Translations under genes and position numbers: made by a program | Notes under the pieces: model-generated | What the model was told of the DNA's origin: nothing | The model's input: the letters and a program-made list of their open reading frames with translations, nothing else | Databases searched by the model: none | Assembly (NCBI GenBank): GCA_016714445.1 | Contig: JADJNF010000005.1 | Span: 69,319 to 133,318 of the forward strand | Direction of reading: 5' to 3' | Length of the DNA stretch: 64,000 nt | Source: Saprospiraceae bacterium | GTDB taxonomy: Bacteria; Bacteroidota; Bacteroidia; Chitinophagales; Saprospiraceae | Shown here: piece after piece, positions 25,528 to 34,951 of the stretch | Numbering within the stretch: the first letter of the stretch is position 1 | How the letters are laid out: every line of letters starts with the position of its first letter

Positions 25528-28500
25528 ATGTTTACTAATAAGAAAGATATAATAAGGAATTCTTTCCATAAGGGATTATGGCAAGATTCTCTGCCGTCAC
25601 TTCAGCCCGAAGGAACTTATAGAGAGGCATGGAATGCTGTCAGAGAGAGTGATTCAGAAAACTCTTTTGGTATTTCTAATGAAAACTCCAATGAGTTACT
25701 AGTTAATATTGAAGGAGAGGTAAGGGGACTTATTTTTGCTGAGGAAAGGGATCAATATGTCGCTTTCGTATGGAATCCTAAGGGTGTAGGAGAACTAGGT
25801 ATTATAGATGTAAAGAAACAGGAATATAAAGTACTTACTACTTCCACAGATCTAGATATGTCTTGTGATGAGTGGATAGACGCAGAACTTAAGGTAGTAC
25901 AACCATGTAATCAACTTCATCTTTACTTCAGCACCAGGGATGTGTACAAGTACGTCAACTTAGATGATCCTTGTTGTGAGTTTGAAGTAAAAGAGCTACT
26001 ACGCCCAGAGTGTGTGCCTGCTTTTGCTTCTACTGTATTTAAAAGAGCGGGACAATTACCTAATGGCACTTACTGGTTTTTTGCTAGGTTAAGAGACAAG
26101 GAGGGTAATGATAGTAATTGGTTTAAGATAAGTTCAGGTATTCATATATCTGGCGGAGATCATAGGCAGGGAGAGATTTCTAAGCATGCTATTAACGTAA
26201 AATTATCTGGCCTACCTAAAGATTTCAACCTAGTTGATTTAGGGGTTATTTCTACAATAGGAGGACTTACCTCTGTAGAACACTTCGATACACTCTCTTA
26301 TGGCGAGGGTAATATAGATTATTTATATAGAGGAAAAACAGGTCATGAAGTTACTCTTAATATTGCAGATGTTCGTTCTAGAAATTCTAGGTATATAAGA
26401 GGTAAAAATTTAATGCAGTACGATGGTAGATTAGTTCTATACAATGTACGTAATGATTATAATTTAGATTATCAAAGGCAAGCTAATCAAATAGAAACTT
26501 TCTATGATGTGTGGGCGGTGCCTTCTAGGTATGCTGAGGATTATAAAGGGCTTAGGCCTAATGAGAACTACATGTTCGCTATTCAGTGGCACTATGTGGA
26601 CGGGACTAGTAGCCCTGACTTTGTTATTAACGGTAGAAAAGCTACTGCATCTGATTTAGAGGAACTACAAGATCCTTGTGGTGATTGCCGTTTACCACGG
26701 TGGAGATTAGAAGATACTTCATCTAGAACTGATATATTTTTAGATGATGTACTTGTAAAGAATGACGATTACAATGATGATGTTGAGGTAATTGATAATG
26801 ATAGGGATGGTAATTTTAGGGACGATGACCCAAGTGACGATGAAAAAGATACTATAAATCCAGAAGTTATCGACGAGTTCCCTCCTGGGGAAAGGCCTTT
26901 CGATACTGAGATAGATAAAGGAGAAAATGACTTAAACGCTCAGCTAGATTGCCTTTGCGAAAGGATAGATGCTTTGGTTAGAAATAGATTAGCTAATTGT
27001 GATTTTTGCGAAGATGACGATTTATCTACTTGGGCTACTATTTTCCAAATACAATGTATGTGTGAAAATAGGATATCCTTTGATAGTCCTCCAGGGGATA
27101 CTGGCGGAGGAAATCTTACTGCGGAACAAGAGCAATTATTAAGTTACTTAGCGCCTCTACAAAGTGGTGCTTTATTCCAATCTGGTAGCGGAGGTTCTTG
27201 TGCAGGAGGTAACTGTAGTGGTGGATGCGCAGGAGGTTCCTGTGGTTCAGGATCTTGTGGCGCTGGAGGTTGTGGAGGTTGTGGCGGTTCAGGGTGTGGA
27301 GGCGGCAGCTCTTCCTGCTCAGGAGGTTGCTCTGGGACTAAATGTGGTACCGTGGTGGACAATACACCTATACCTAGGTATACCACTTCTGGCGAAGGTA
27401 GATTTCCTGCTCAACCTTTAAACTACGCTAGAAATATTATACAAAATTATACTAATGAGTTAAATAACGAAATATCTAAATATATTGTATGTAGCACTTG
27501 TGATACTGTAGGTTGTACAGGCTCTTGTGGGTCAGGCTCTTGCGGTTGCGTGGCTGTAAAATCTAATATCAAATGTTTTCAAGAAGGAAGAAAACAGTGT
27601 GATGAGCATGGATGCTATATTTGTCAAGATGGTTATTGGGTAGCCACTAATGGTGTTGTTACTTACGATTTTAGGCCATCCTATCAGAGGACTGCTAAAA
27701 CTCCTATAGTTACAGATGGCTTACAAGCTTTACAGGCTACGAGAGATTCTTTTTCTTTCGAGTATGTATATGATGAAGATGGTTGTGAAGTTGTTGGAGT
27801 AAAACCAAAAAAATATTCTACAGGTAAGTTTGGCTATTGGGAAACTAAAGAGAAATACCCTCTTACAGAAGATTGTAATTGTGAACTTATTTATGGAGAA
27901 ATAGCTGGGCAAAATGTAGTTTTACATAAAGTTCCTTCAATATCAAAAGAACCTCATTTTGTATCTTTTTCTGGAGGAGTTCCAAATATGTTTGACTCCG
28001 CTAATATGGAGGATAAGAATGCTTTTGTGTTTTTCATAAGTCCTAGATTTACAGGAATAACGCCTCCTAAAAATTTACCTAAACCACTTTGCCCAAATAA
28101 CCCGTTCTCTATAAATTACGTAGAACGCACAGAAGCGAACAAAACTGTTATAGGATCGGGGTTAGCTATATCTTGCTTTAAAGGAGAGATCCAAGGAGAG
28201 CCTTTTGTATTTCCTAAGCATGGTGTAAACTCTTGGGAAAGATTTGATCGCAGCATAGAACCTTCTGGATTAAGTACTTTTCGTGGCGGTACTAAGGTAG
28301 ATACAGTAACTCCTTACGACCCTACTCCCGCTAATGTAGCCCCTTACATAATTCATAGTTTAGACTTTCATTTACGTAGACCTCCATTAGATGCTAACGA
28401 TTGTTTATTTGAGTTAGAAGTATACGGAAAAGGGTTTCGTCATGGATTAGGCGCCGAAGGAGAAAAAGCTGAGACTATGTTCCAAGAGCGTAGAAATCAG

Positions 28501-31338
28501 AAAGGTACTAGACAATCTCTTTTACTAAATCACTATAGGCGAGTTAGGGGTAATACAGGAGGTTATGTAACAAAATGTGTCAATGCTATTGCCGAAGCGC
28601 CTACTGATTCTAACGTATCTAAAAGTGATGAATTTGGCTACTCTCTATGTAACTTATGGAGAGAAAGTTCCATATATTCCGAAATGGAGGGGCCTTTAGT
28701 TGAATTTAGAGAAGGCGATAATTGGGTAGGCTCTGGCGGAGTTGTTCATGATATGGATGGTTTCTATGGAGGAGATGATCACGTAGGAGACAATGCATCT
28801 GATAGGTCTTTTACTGGAGATACTTTATGGCATCAGTTGCCTATCCATGATATCAGGGGGCATTTAGTTACATTTACTAGATATTTACCTTACCAATATG
28901 GTAGCCCTATATCTCAGACTTACATACCGTTAGGTATGGAAGGTAATGCGCTTAATTTGGCTACAGGAACTATAGATGGTGTTACAGGAGATAGTTTTGT
29001 AGGGTATGCATCTTTTAGAAGAACTGCATACGTTTCTGATAAGACAGGAAGGCGTATTACTTCTAATTTATTTTTAACTGGGTTAGAATCTTCCACTACT
29101 GTTTTTGCTAAAATTTTAAGGAATCTAGTGAGTTTTATATTCCGAAGCTTAGGTATTCGAAATGGCGGGTATATACCTAAATCAGGAGACAATCAAGATT
29201 ATATAAATATTTTTGGAGGACTTAGAAGACATAAAGACTCTATCACAGGAGGTATAATAAGTCATGGTGAACGTAGAGCTGGAGAATATCCTCAGCCTAG
29301 GACTCCTATTAATCCAGCGGCTCAGACCGATAGAAACGCGGGAGATAATTACTTCTATCATTTACTTAAGAGTAATGTATGGACATGGATGAACAGTGAT
29401 GTCAATCCAGCCTATAGAGAAACAGGTAGTACAGAAACCATGGAGGTTTATTGGCCTAAGTTAAAAAACCTAAAGTTAGATAGTAGTTATCCTGATGGGT
29501 TTGATTGGGCTAAAACTTATTTGAATAGGTTCTATTGTTTATGGATAGAGAATGCTAAATGGAAGCTTATCTTTATGGCTTTGTTTCTATTGGCGTTTGT
29601 TTATGGTATAGGATTTTGGCTAATCATAGAGGGTATAAAAAACATTGTAGTAGGTGCTCAAGCTATCGGTGGGGGTGATTATACCTTACAAACCATAGGT
29701 GGTGTTATAGGCATGCTTATTGGATTTGTTCTCTTTTTCGTAGGCTTTGGTTGGATAGTTTTTTGGATAAAAAGTGATCAGGATAATAAGCTAGCTGAAA
29801 ATTTAGTCGGCCTTAAAAACATACGCCCCGATGTTAAAAATAGCAGAGAACCTGCTGCTAAAGGTAATTACCCTACATACGCTTTCGATACTAGAAGAAT
29901 AAAACAATTTGAAGATAATTTTTGGGGGTATAATCCTGACAATATTATAGCGAATATACATGAGCCTAGTCATGGCATGCCCGACCCTTACAATACTTGT
30001 GTATGCCCTGAGAAACGTTCTACTAGAGTACCTTACTCTAACAAACAGAATATAGAAAGTCCTATAGATTCTTGGAGAAACTTTAAGTTAAACAATTATG
30101 TAAGTATTCCTCCAGATACAGGAACTATTAGTAAAATATTTAAGTTGGGGAATAAAGTGTTTGTACATACTACAGACATGTTATTGGAGCTACAGACTGG
30201 CGATAGACAAGTATCCTTGGATAAGGGCAAGTTATTATTAGGTTCTGGAGATTTATTCGGAGCAGCTATGCCTATATACGGGGGAGTAGTGGAAGGTTTT
30301 GCTGGTCTGTTAGATCCTAATTCAGCTTATGTTAGTAATTGGGGATACATATTCCCTGATAGAGAATCTAAGCAAGTATTCATGTTTAATGGAGGGATGC
30401 CTACACCTATATCTGACTTAGGCGTAAGAGGTTTTATGCATGAGAACATGGGATTTGCTCTATTAGATAAGTTTAAAGATTTTAAAAACGTAGATCAAAA
30501 GTCTAAATACGGTATAGGATATTCTTTCGGTATAGATCATCAGCATAATAGGTTGTTGTTTACTAAGAAAGATTACAAAGTAAAGGACGGGGTTAAGATG
30601 ACCTTAGTGGACGGAGTATTTCATGTAGGAGATAAAGTAATCTCTATAGGAGATCCAGAGTACTTTGTAGATAACTCTTTTACTAGATCTTACTACCCTG
30701 TGACAAAAGAATGGATAGGCAGATCTCATTATACACCTAATCTATACGCATGGGATAGATTTAGTAGCTTCTCCTTCGATGATAAAGGTATGTGGAAACA
30801 CAACATAAAAGGGTCTTACCAGAATTTTTATGGAACCTATTATCCTTTTGTAGTAGATGTTGTAGTGCGTGATAGAGACTTAGGTTTTTCTTTCATATAC
30901 GAAGGCACCATATTAGATACTGAGGCGTTCAAGTGGAACGGCTGTGATTTTATACGAAACCCAAAGGTAACCTTTAATAAGGTAGGGGCTTTCAATAGTT
31001 TCCAATTTACTGGAATGTTGGATACTAGAAATACAGAGGAATTATCTGTTGTAGATAGATCTATTCAAAACCATGATATAATAGATATAAACTACGATCA
31101 TAGGCTATGGACATTTAATACACTTAGAGATAGGCTAAGAGATCCTAATGAACTTATGTTCGATTGTGAATCAGGCAATTCTGTGCCAATACCGAATGAG
31201 TATAATCTATCCGAAAATCCTTCTAGCGCCTTATTCAACGATAACTATCTTATATACAGGTTTGTGTTTGATTCGGAAGAGAATGTAAAACTTTTTATGA
31301 AGAATGTGTTTACAAAAGTCGATAAAGTCACATTATAA
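25528..31338 (+). CDS. Tail stabilisation ('muzzle'-type) protein with Gly/Cys-rich insert and two membrane-type helices
   Basis: A 1936-residue protein. The N-terminus (SFHKGLWQDSLPSLQPEGTY...EAWNAVR) matches the start of stabilisation proteins of crAss-like phages. Residues ~30-370 look like a beta-propeller. Residues ~420-480 are very acidic (DDxxDD), residues ~552-606 are a low-complexity Gly/Cys insert, and ~654-705 hold a second Cys cluster (CSTCDTVGC). Residues ~1346-1369 and ~1390-1414 are strongly hydrophobic helices; the C-terminal ~500 residues return to propeller-like beta. It should sit at the distal end of the tail and touch the host envelope. Odd: membrane-type helices in the middle of a tail structural protein. 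Confidence 0.75.
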   Translation: MFTNKKDIIRNSFHKGLWQDSLPSLQPEGTYREAWNAVRESDSENSFGISNENSNELLVNIEGEVRGLIFAEERDQYVAFVWNPKGVGELGIIDVKKQEYKVLTTSTDLDMSCDEWIDAELKVVQPCNQLHLYFSTRDVYKYVNLDDPCCEFEVKELLRPECVPAFASTVFKRAGQLPNGTYWFFARLRDKEGNDSNWFKISSGIHISGGDHRQGEISKHAINVKLSGLPKDFNLVDLGVISTIGGLTSVEHFDTLSYGEGNIDYLYRGKTGHEVTLNIADVRSRNSRYIRGKNLMQYDGRLVLYNVRNDYNLDYQRQANQIETFYDVWAVPSRYAEDYKGLRPNENYMFAIQWHYVDGTSSPDFVINGRKATASDLEELQDPCGDCRLPRWRLEDTSSRTDIFLDDVLVKNDDYNDDVEVIDNDRDGNFRDDDPSDDEKDTINPEVIDEFPPGERPFDTEIDKGENDLNAQLDCLCERIDALVRNRLANCDFCEDDDLSTWATIFQIQCMCENRISFDSPPGDTGGGNLTAEQEQLLSYLAPLQSGALFQSGSGGSCAGGNCSGGCAGGSCGSGSCGAGGCGGCGGSGCGGGSSSCSGGCSGTKCGTVVDNTPIPRYTTSGEGRFPAQPLNYARNIIQNYTNELNNEISKYIVCSTCDTVGCTGSCGSGSCGCVAVKSNIKCFQEGRKQCDEHGCYICQDGYWVATNGVVTYDFRPSYQRTAKTPIVTDGLQALQATRDSFSFEYVYDEDGCEVVGVKPKKYSTGKFGYWETKEKYPLTEDCNCELIYGEIAGQNVVLHKVPSISKEPHFVSFSGGVPNMFDSANMEDKNAFVFFISPRFTGITPPKNLPKPLCPNNPFSINYVERTEANKTVIGSGLAISCFKGEIQGEPFVFPKHGVNSWERFDRSIEPSGLSTFRGGTKVDTVTPYDPTPANVAPYIIHSLDFHLRRPPLDANDCLFELEVYGKGFRHGLGAEGEKAETMFQERRNQKGTRQSLLLNHYRRVRGNTGGYVTKCVNAIAEAPTDSNVSKSDEFGYSLCNLWRESSIYSEMEGPLVEFREGDNWVGSGGVVHDMDGFYGGDDHVGDNASDRSFTGDTLWHQLPIHDIRGHLVTFTRYLPYQYGSPISQTYIPLGMEGNALNLATGTIDGVTGDSFVGYASFRRTAYVSDKTGRRITSNLFLTGLESSTTVFAKILRNLVSFIFRSLGIRNGGYIPKSGDNQDYINIFGGLRRHKDSITGGIISHGERRAGEYPQPRTPINPAAQTDRNAGDNYFYHLLKSNVWTWMNSDVNPAYRETGSTETMEVYWPKLKNLKLDSSYPDGFDWAKTYLNRFYCLWIENAKWKLIFMALFLLAFVYGIGFWLIIEGIKNIVVGAQAIGGGDYTLQTIGGVIGMLIGFVLFFVGFGWIVFWIKSDQDNKLAENLVGLKNIRPDVKNSREPAAKGNYPTYAFDTRRIKQFEDNFWGYNPDNIIANIHEPSHGMPDPYNTCVCPEKRSTRVPYSNKQNIESPIDSWRNFKLNNYVSIPPDTGTISKIFKLGNKVFVHTTDMLLELQTGDRQVSLDKGKLLLGSGDLFGAAMPIYGGVVEGFAGLLDPNSAYVSNWGYIFPDRESKQVFMFNGGMPTPISDLGVRGFMHENMGFALLDKFKDFKNVDQKSKYGIGYSFGIDHQHNRLLFTKKDYKVKDGVKMTLVDGVFHVGDKVISIGDPEYFVDNSFTRSYYPVTKEWIGRSHYTPNLYAWDRFSSFSFDDKGMWKHNIKGSYQNFYGTYYPFVVDVVVRDRDLGFSFIYEGTILDTEAFKWNGCDFIRNPKVTFNKVGAFNSFQFTGMLDTRNTEELSVVDRSIQNHDIIDINYDHRLWTFNTLRDRLRDPNELMFDCESGNSVPIPNEYNLSENPSSALFNDNYLIYRFVFDSEENVKLFMKNVFTKVDKVTL

Positions 31339-31375
31339 GAAGTGTATGTAAATAAAATACATTCAGTCCATATAA

Positions 31376-31407
31376 TTTGCATGTATGCTTTACTTTTTTT
31401 AAATTTG
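31376..31407 (+). promoter_or_regulatory. Bacteroidota-type promoter positioned on a start codon
   Basis: TTTG at 31376-31379, 20 bases, TAAATTTG at 31400-31407. Spacing is identical to the promoter at 21731. The next ATG is at 31412, about where transcription should begin, so the transcript may be leaderless. Confidence 0.75.
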
Positions 31408-31411
31408 CATT

Positions 31412-31762
31412 ATGTTATTTGAAGAAGCTAAGCTGTATAGCTCCATATTACATTATATTATATTTATAACTCTCTTTATATCAGTATGTTTATACAAAAA
31501 TAAAGGGTTAGTATCTTTTATAACAAGGTTCTATATTAGCTTAGGTATTTGGGCATTAATATGTTTTCTTATAGATGGTTGCCCTATCACTTTGTTAGAG
31601 AATGAACTTTCTATACATTACTACGGCAGACCTTTCTATGAAAATTATAATTTCGGCCGCACAGATATAAAATATTTACTAACTTGGCATATACTCTACA
31701 TACCCCTAATCGTAGTCTTAATCATTAAGGCTGTTAACTACCTCACTAAAGATGTTATCTGA
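31412..31762 (+). CDS. Small multi-pass membrane protein
   Basis: A 116-residue protein with about three membrane helices (residues ~12-30, ~41-57, ~90-108) and a loop containing DGCPITLLENELSIHY. The CPITLLEN stretch weakly resembles small DUF2784-type membrane proteins of bacteria, but I would not assign it. It follows a promoter immediately and overlaps the next gene by 11 bases. Possible roles: superinfection exclusion, membrane remodelling or a lysis accessory; none supported directly. Confidence 0.55.
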   Translation: MLFEEAKLYSSILHYIIFITLFISVCLYKNKGLVSFITRFYISLGIWALICFLIDGCPITLLENELSIHYYGRPFYENYNFGRTDIKYLLTWHILYIPLIVVLIIKAVNYLTKDVI

Positions 31763-32651
31763 ACTATTAACCCTCTTACAATTGAAAGAGTCTCGTGACG
31801 AGGCTTATAAGAAAAAGAATGACGCTGCTAAAGCACAAGCTTTGGGAGACCTAACTGACTTTGGCTCTATTATAGGAGGGAGTTTATCTACTATGAGTAC
31901 TTTGCCTGGGCAATCGCCTAATGTAGGTCAAGGAATTCTAGGAGGCGCTTTGACTGGTATAGGAGCAGGTCTACCTGGGATGGTAGCAGGAGGTCTATTT
32001 GGGGGTCTTAGGAGTGCTCGTTTAGCGGAGGACTATGAAAAGGGGAAGAACCTAAGTCAGGAGTTAAATATGGCTAACAAAACAGTTATGCCTAGTCAAT
32101 ATATGGCTGAAGGAGGTCCTGTTAGATATAAAGATGTGCAAACAGAGGAAGGAGAAGTAATAGTTTTACCCAATGGAGATATCGTAGATGTTCTTGCGGA
32201 TAATAAACACTCTGAAGAAGATGATGATACTGTTACAGATAAATTAGAGGAAGGGTCTTATGTATTTTCTAATAAGTTAAAAATAAATCCTAAGAAGTTG
32301 AGCGAGGAGGATAATATGATCGCAGTATTTCCTGGCACCTACTCCGAGCAAGGTAACACGCCTCTACAGGAAATGGAATTAACTGACATTATAGGTGAGG
32401 AAGAATTGACTTTTGCGGAGGCAGTAAAGAAGATACAGAAAAAGATTACTACTTTAGAAGATGTAAAAGATATTTTTACTACACATACGAATAGTATGAA
32501 TGTAGAAACTCGTATTCCTTACCTTATGCGTCTTATGGAATTACAGGATAGAGCTAAATCAAAGGATTACAAAGTAGGAGAATCTTACGATGTTACTCCC
32601 GAAGAAGCTCAAGCACTTAAAGAACAAGGATACGAATTAGAGTCAGAATAG
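31752..32651 (+). CDS. Internal ejection ('cargo')-type protein
   Basis: A 299-residue protein. Residues ~30-105 are Gly/Ala/Leu-rich and membrane-active looking (IIGGSLSTMSTLPG, GGALTGIGAGLPGMVAGG). Residues ~118-185 hold the motif series MAEGGPVRYKD, EEGEVIVLPNGDIVDV, SYVFSNKLKINP, a hallmark I associate with internal/ejected proteins of Bacteroidota podoviruses. The C-terminal ~100 residues are helical. Likely packed in the capsid and released with DNA. The next two genes carry matching character, suggesting a set. Confidence 0.65.
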   Translation: MLSELLTLLQLKESRDEAYKKKNDAAKAQALGDLTDFGSIIGGSLSTMSTLPGQSPNVGQGILGGALTGIGAGLPGMVAGGLFGGLRSARLAEDYEKGKNLSQELNMANKTVMPSQYMAEGGPVRYKDVQTEEGEVIVLPNGDIVDVLADNKHSEEDDDTVTDKLEEGSYVFSNKLKINPKKLSEEDNMIAVFPGTYSEQGNTPLQEMELTDIIGEEELTFAEAVKKIQKKITTLEDVKDIFTTHTNSMNVETRIPYLMRLMELQDRAKSKDYKVGESYDVTPEEAQALKEQGYELESE

Positions 32652-32652
32652 C

Positions 32653-34947
32653 ATGAGAATAACTATAAAAAAATGTCCTAAGAAACCTCCTAAATATGCT
32701 AGAGGAGGCCCGATACCTACTCCTATTGATAACACAAAAGTTATAAAAAATTTAGACCCATTCAGTGAATTTGAGAATATACTAGAAAAAAATACTTACG
32801 GTTATGCTACTAAAAAGATAGGAGTTAATCCTGTATTAGATAGTATAATGGTTGAAAATGGCGCTCCTACTATTGATACTACTCCTTTAAATCGCGCTTA
32901 TTATACTGCTAGAACTAATTCTATTCATATAGGTAATGATAAATATTTTAATCAGGCTGATAATATACTTGCAGAACTAGCACATAGTAAACAATTTAAA
33001 CCTTTACTTGCTACTCGTAGAGATTCGAGTTCAGCAACTGAGGACGATAAAAGAAGGACGTTAGATTTACTTACTAAAATAGATGCGCAAATTCGTTTAG
33101 AGAAAGATAATTTACACTGGGTTCCTGGATCAAAATATGAATCAGTAGGAGATAGTTTGGGTTATGTGACACCTGGGACATTAGAACATGATGCGCATTC
33201 TGTTATACAGCCTAAGATTGAACAAGAGTATCGAGATAGGTATAAAAGTTATTCAAGTGCAGATTTTGAGAAAAGACTGTCGGAACTTAAAATGAGAGAT
33301 ATAACACCTTCTCCTGCTTTAATACCCAATAGTGCTTTTATAAATAACATCCATTTAAAAATAAATGATAAAGTAGTATCTTCTAAACCTAGGCGGTTAG
33401 AACAAGGGGGCCCGATAGACCCGAAAAGCTTAGAAGGGGATATTATAGCTAAAATATTATTAAATAGAAATCAGAGTTTAAATACAGTTCAACGTTTAGT
33501 TAGACCTAATAATTACCCTGAGTTAGTTAATAACGATGGGTCTATTTCTACTCATTTAATGGAGTATTTTCACGATGGGCCTAACTCACAAGCTTATATG
33601 AGCCCTACTCTTTTTTATGATAACGAAGGAGTTCCTGCGCTAACTCGTATACCTAATACAGGAGAAGAGATAATAGGTATACCTAATAATTATGCGGAGT
33701 ACATATCTTCACAAGGTTATAAAAGAGCCGTACCTGATTTAAAACAAAGTATACCAGACACAGAGTCTACGTTAACCGATGCTATGAAAATTAAAATAAA
33801 AGCAAGTCCTAATAAAATGGCCCTAGGAGGAGCTGTTGGGGACCCTAAAGTAATAACAGATGGTATAGATAATATCTATGACTACAAAGTAGAAAATGGG
33901 TTTTTGTACGCTAAGCGTAAGGATGGCGGCGATTGGATGGATTTACAAAAATTACTACCTGACAACAGGTATAACCAAGCAGTAGCTACCATACAAAAAC
34001 AATACCCAGATATTTTAGATAAAGAACAGTTTGATGTACCTGCTCTTGCCACGCCTTCTTTAGGTTCATCACCCGTAGTTAGTAGTACCAATCCTGCACA
34101 ACCTACTTTACCTACTGATATTAAACCTATAGTATCCACTAAAGATTATGGAAGTCCTATGGACCCTACTACAGGAAAACCTTTAGGAGAACAAGGAGAT
34201 GCCGTAGACGCTCTATCTATGCTTAGCGGAGAATTAGATTCTCTAAGTGCTGATAACGAAACTAATTACGCAGCTGCTCAAAAAGAAAAAGAAGATATTT
34301 TCAGACGTAAAAATAGACTTAATGTAGGCTCTACTATCGTAAACTCATTAAAAGGGGTTCAAGATACTTATGTAGAACCTGCTGTAGCTAATACTAGTCT
34401 AATACCTGCTCAGTTTAGAAGAACTCCTGTATCTATTGTAGAACAACAAGCTGCTCAGGTTAGATCTCAAGTAGCTTCTGCAGGTAGAGAGATGTTGGCG
34501 GCTGGAGCTAAGCCTTCTGATGTAAGTGCGTATTTAGCTCAATTACAGGGTAGGGCTACTGACGCGGAAAGTCAGTTAAGGTTTAATTTCTATAACAATA
34601 ATGAGAACTTGGATAGAGGTAAAGCGGCAGCAACTCGCGCAGCCATAGATTCCAATACAGCTGCTAGAGTAGCTGCAGAGGAAAAAGTTAGGACCAATCA
34701 AAATCAATTACTATCTCAAGGAGTTTCTAACATAGATAACTTACTGAATAACAGAGATAAATTGATCACAGATGAGTTCACTTACGGTAGAGGAGCTACT
34801 AGTGAATATTTTAAGAATAAAATGGATCTACTTCAGAATAAGTTAAATATTTCAAGTAATAAACAACTTTCTGAAATGTCTAAAGAAGATATGGCTAGGC
34901 AACTAAAGTATCTTCAAGAGGCTTTGAAAAAGAACATTATAAAATAA
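32653..34947 (+). CDS. Internal ejection-type protein with degenerate peptidase-like domain
   Basis: A 764-residue protein. An ARGGPIP segment near residue 15 and the LALGGAVGDP segment near 397 echo the GG motifs of the upstream gene. Residues ~85-220 contain NILAELAHSKQ, which looks like a degraded HExxH-type helix, and GTLEHDAHSVIQPKI. The C-terminal ~230 residues are long Gln/Ala/Asn-rich helices typical of ejection proteins (QLQGRATDAESQLRFNFY). No Zn-protease catalysis is expected, since the His/Glu set is incomplete. Internal virion location is inferred. Confidence 0.65.
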   Translation: MRITIKKCPKKPPKYARGGPIPTPIDNTKVIKNLDPFSEFENILEKNTYGYATKKIGVNPVLDSIMVENGAPTIDTTPLNRAYYTARTNSIHIGNDKYFNQADNILAELAHSKQFKPLLATRRDSSSATEDDKRRTLDLLTKIDAQIRLEKDNLHWVPGSKYESVGDSLGYVTPGTLEHDAHSVIQPKIEQEYRDRYKSYSSADFEKRLSELKMRDITPSPALIPNSAFINNIHLKINDKVVSSKPRRLEQGGPIDPKSLEGDIIAKILLNRNQSLNTVQRLVRPNNYPELVNNDGSISTHLMEYFHDGPNSQAYMSPTLFYDNEGVPALTRIPNTGEEIIGIPNNYAEYISSQGYKRAVPDLKQSIPDTESTLTDAMKIKIKASPNKMALGGAVGDPKVITDGIDNIYDYKVENGFLYAKRKDGGDWMDLQKLLPDNRYNQAVATIQKQYPDILDKEQFDVPALATPSLGSSPVVSSTNPAQPTLPTDIKPIVSTKDYGSPMDPTTGKPLGEQGDAVDALSMLSGELDSLSADNETNYAAAQKEKEDIFRRKNRLNVGSTIVNSLKGVQDTYVEPAVANTSLIPAQFRRTPVSIVEQQAAQVRSQVASAGREMLAAGAKPSDVSAYLAQLQGRATDAESQLRFNFYNNNENLDRGKAAATRAAIDSNTAARVAAEEKVRTNQNQLLSQGVSNIDNLLNNRDKLITDEFTYGRGATSEYFKNKMDLLQNKLNISSNKQLSEMSKEDMARQLKYLQEALKKNIIK

Positions 34948-34951
34948 AGAC

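Noticed and set aside
27144..27386. Antisense Pro-rich frame opposite the Gly/Cys insert
   Set aside because: It is the mirror of GGN/TGT codons on the plus strand; no start context or homology.
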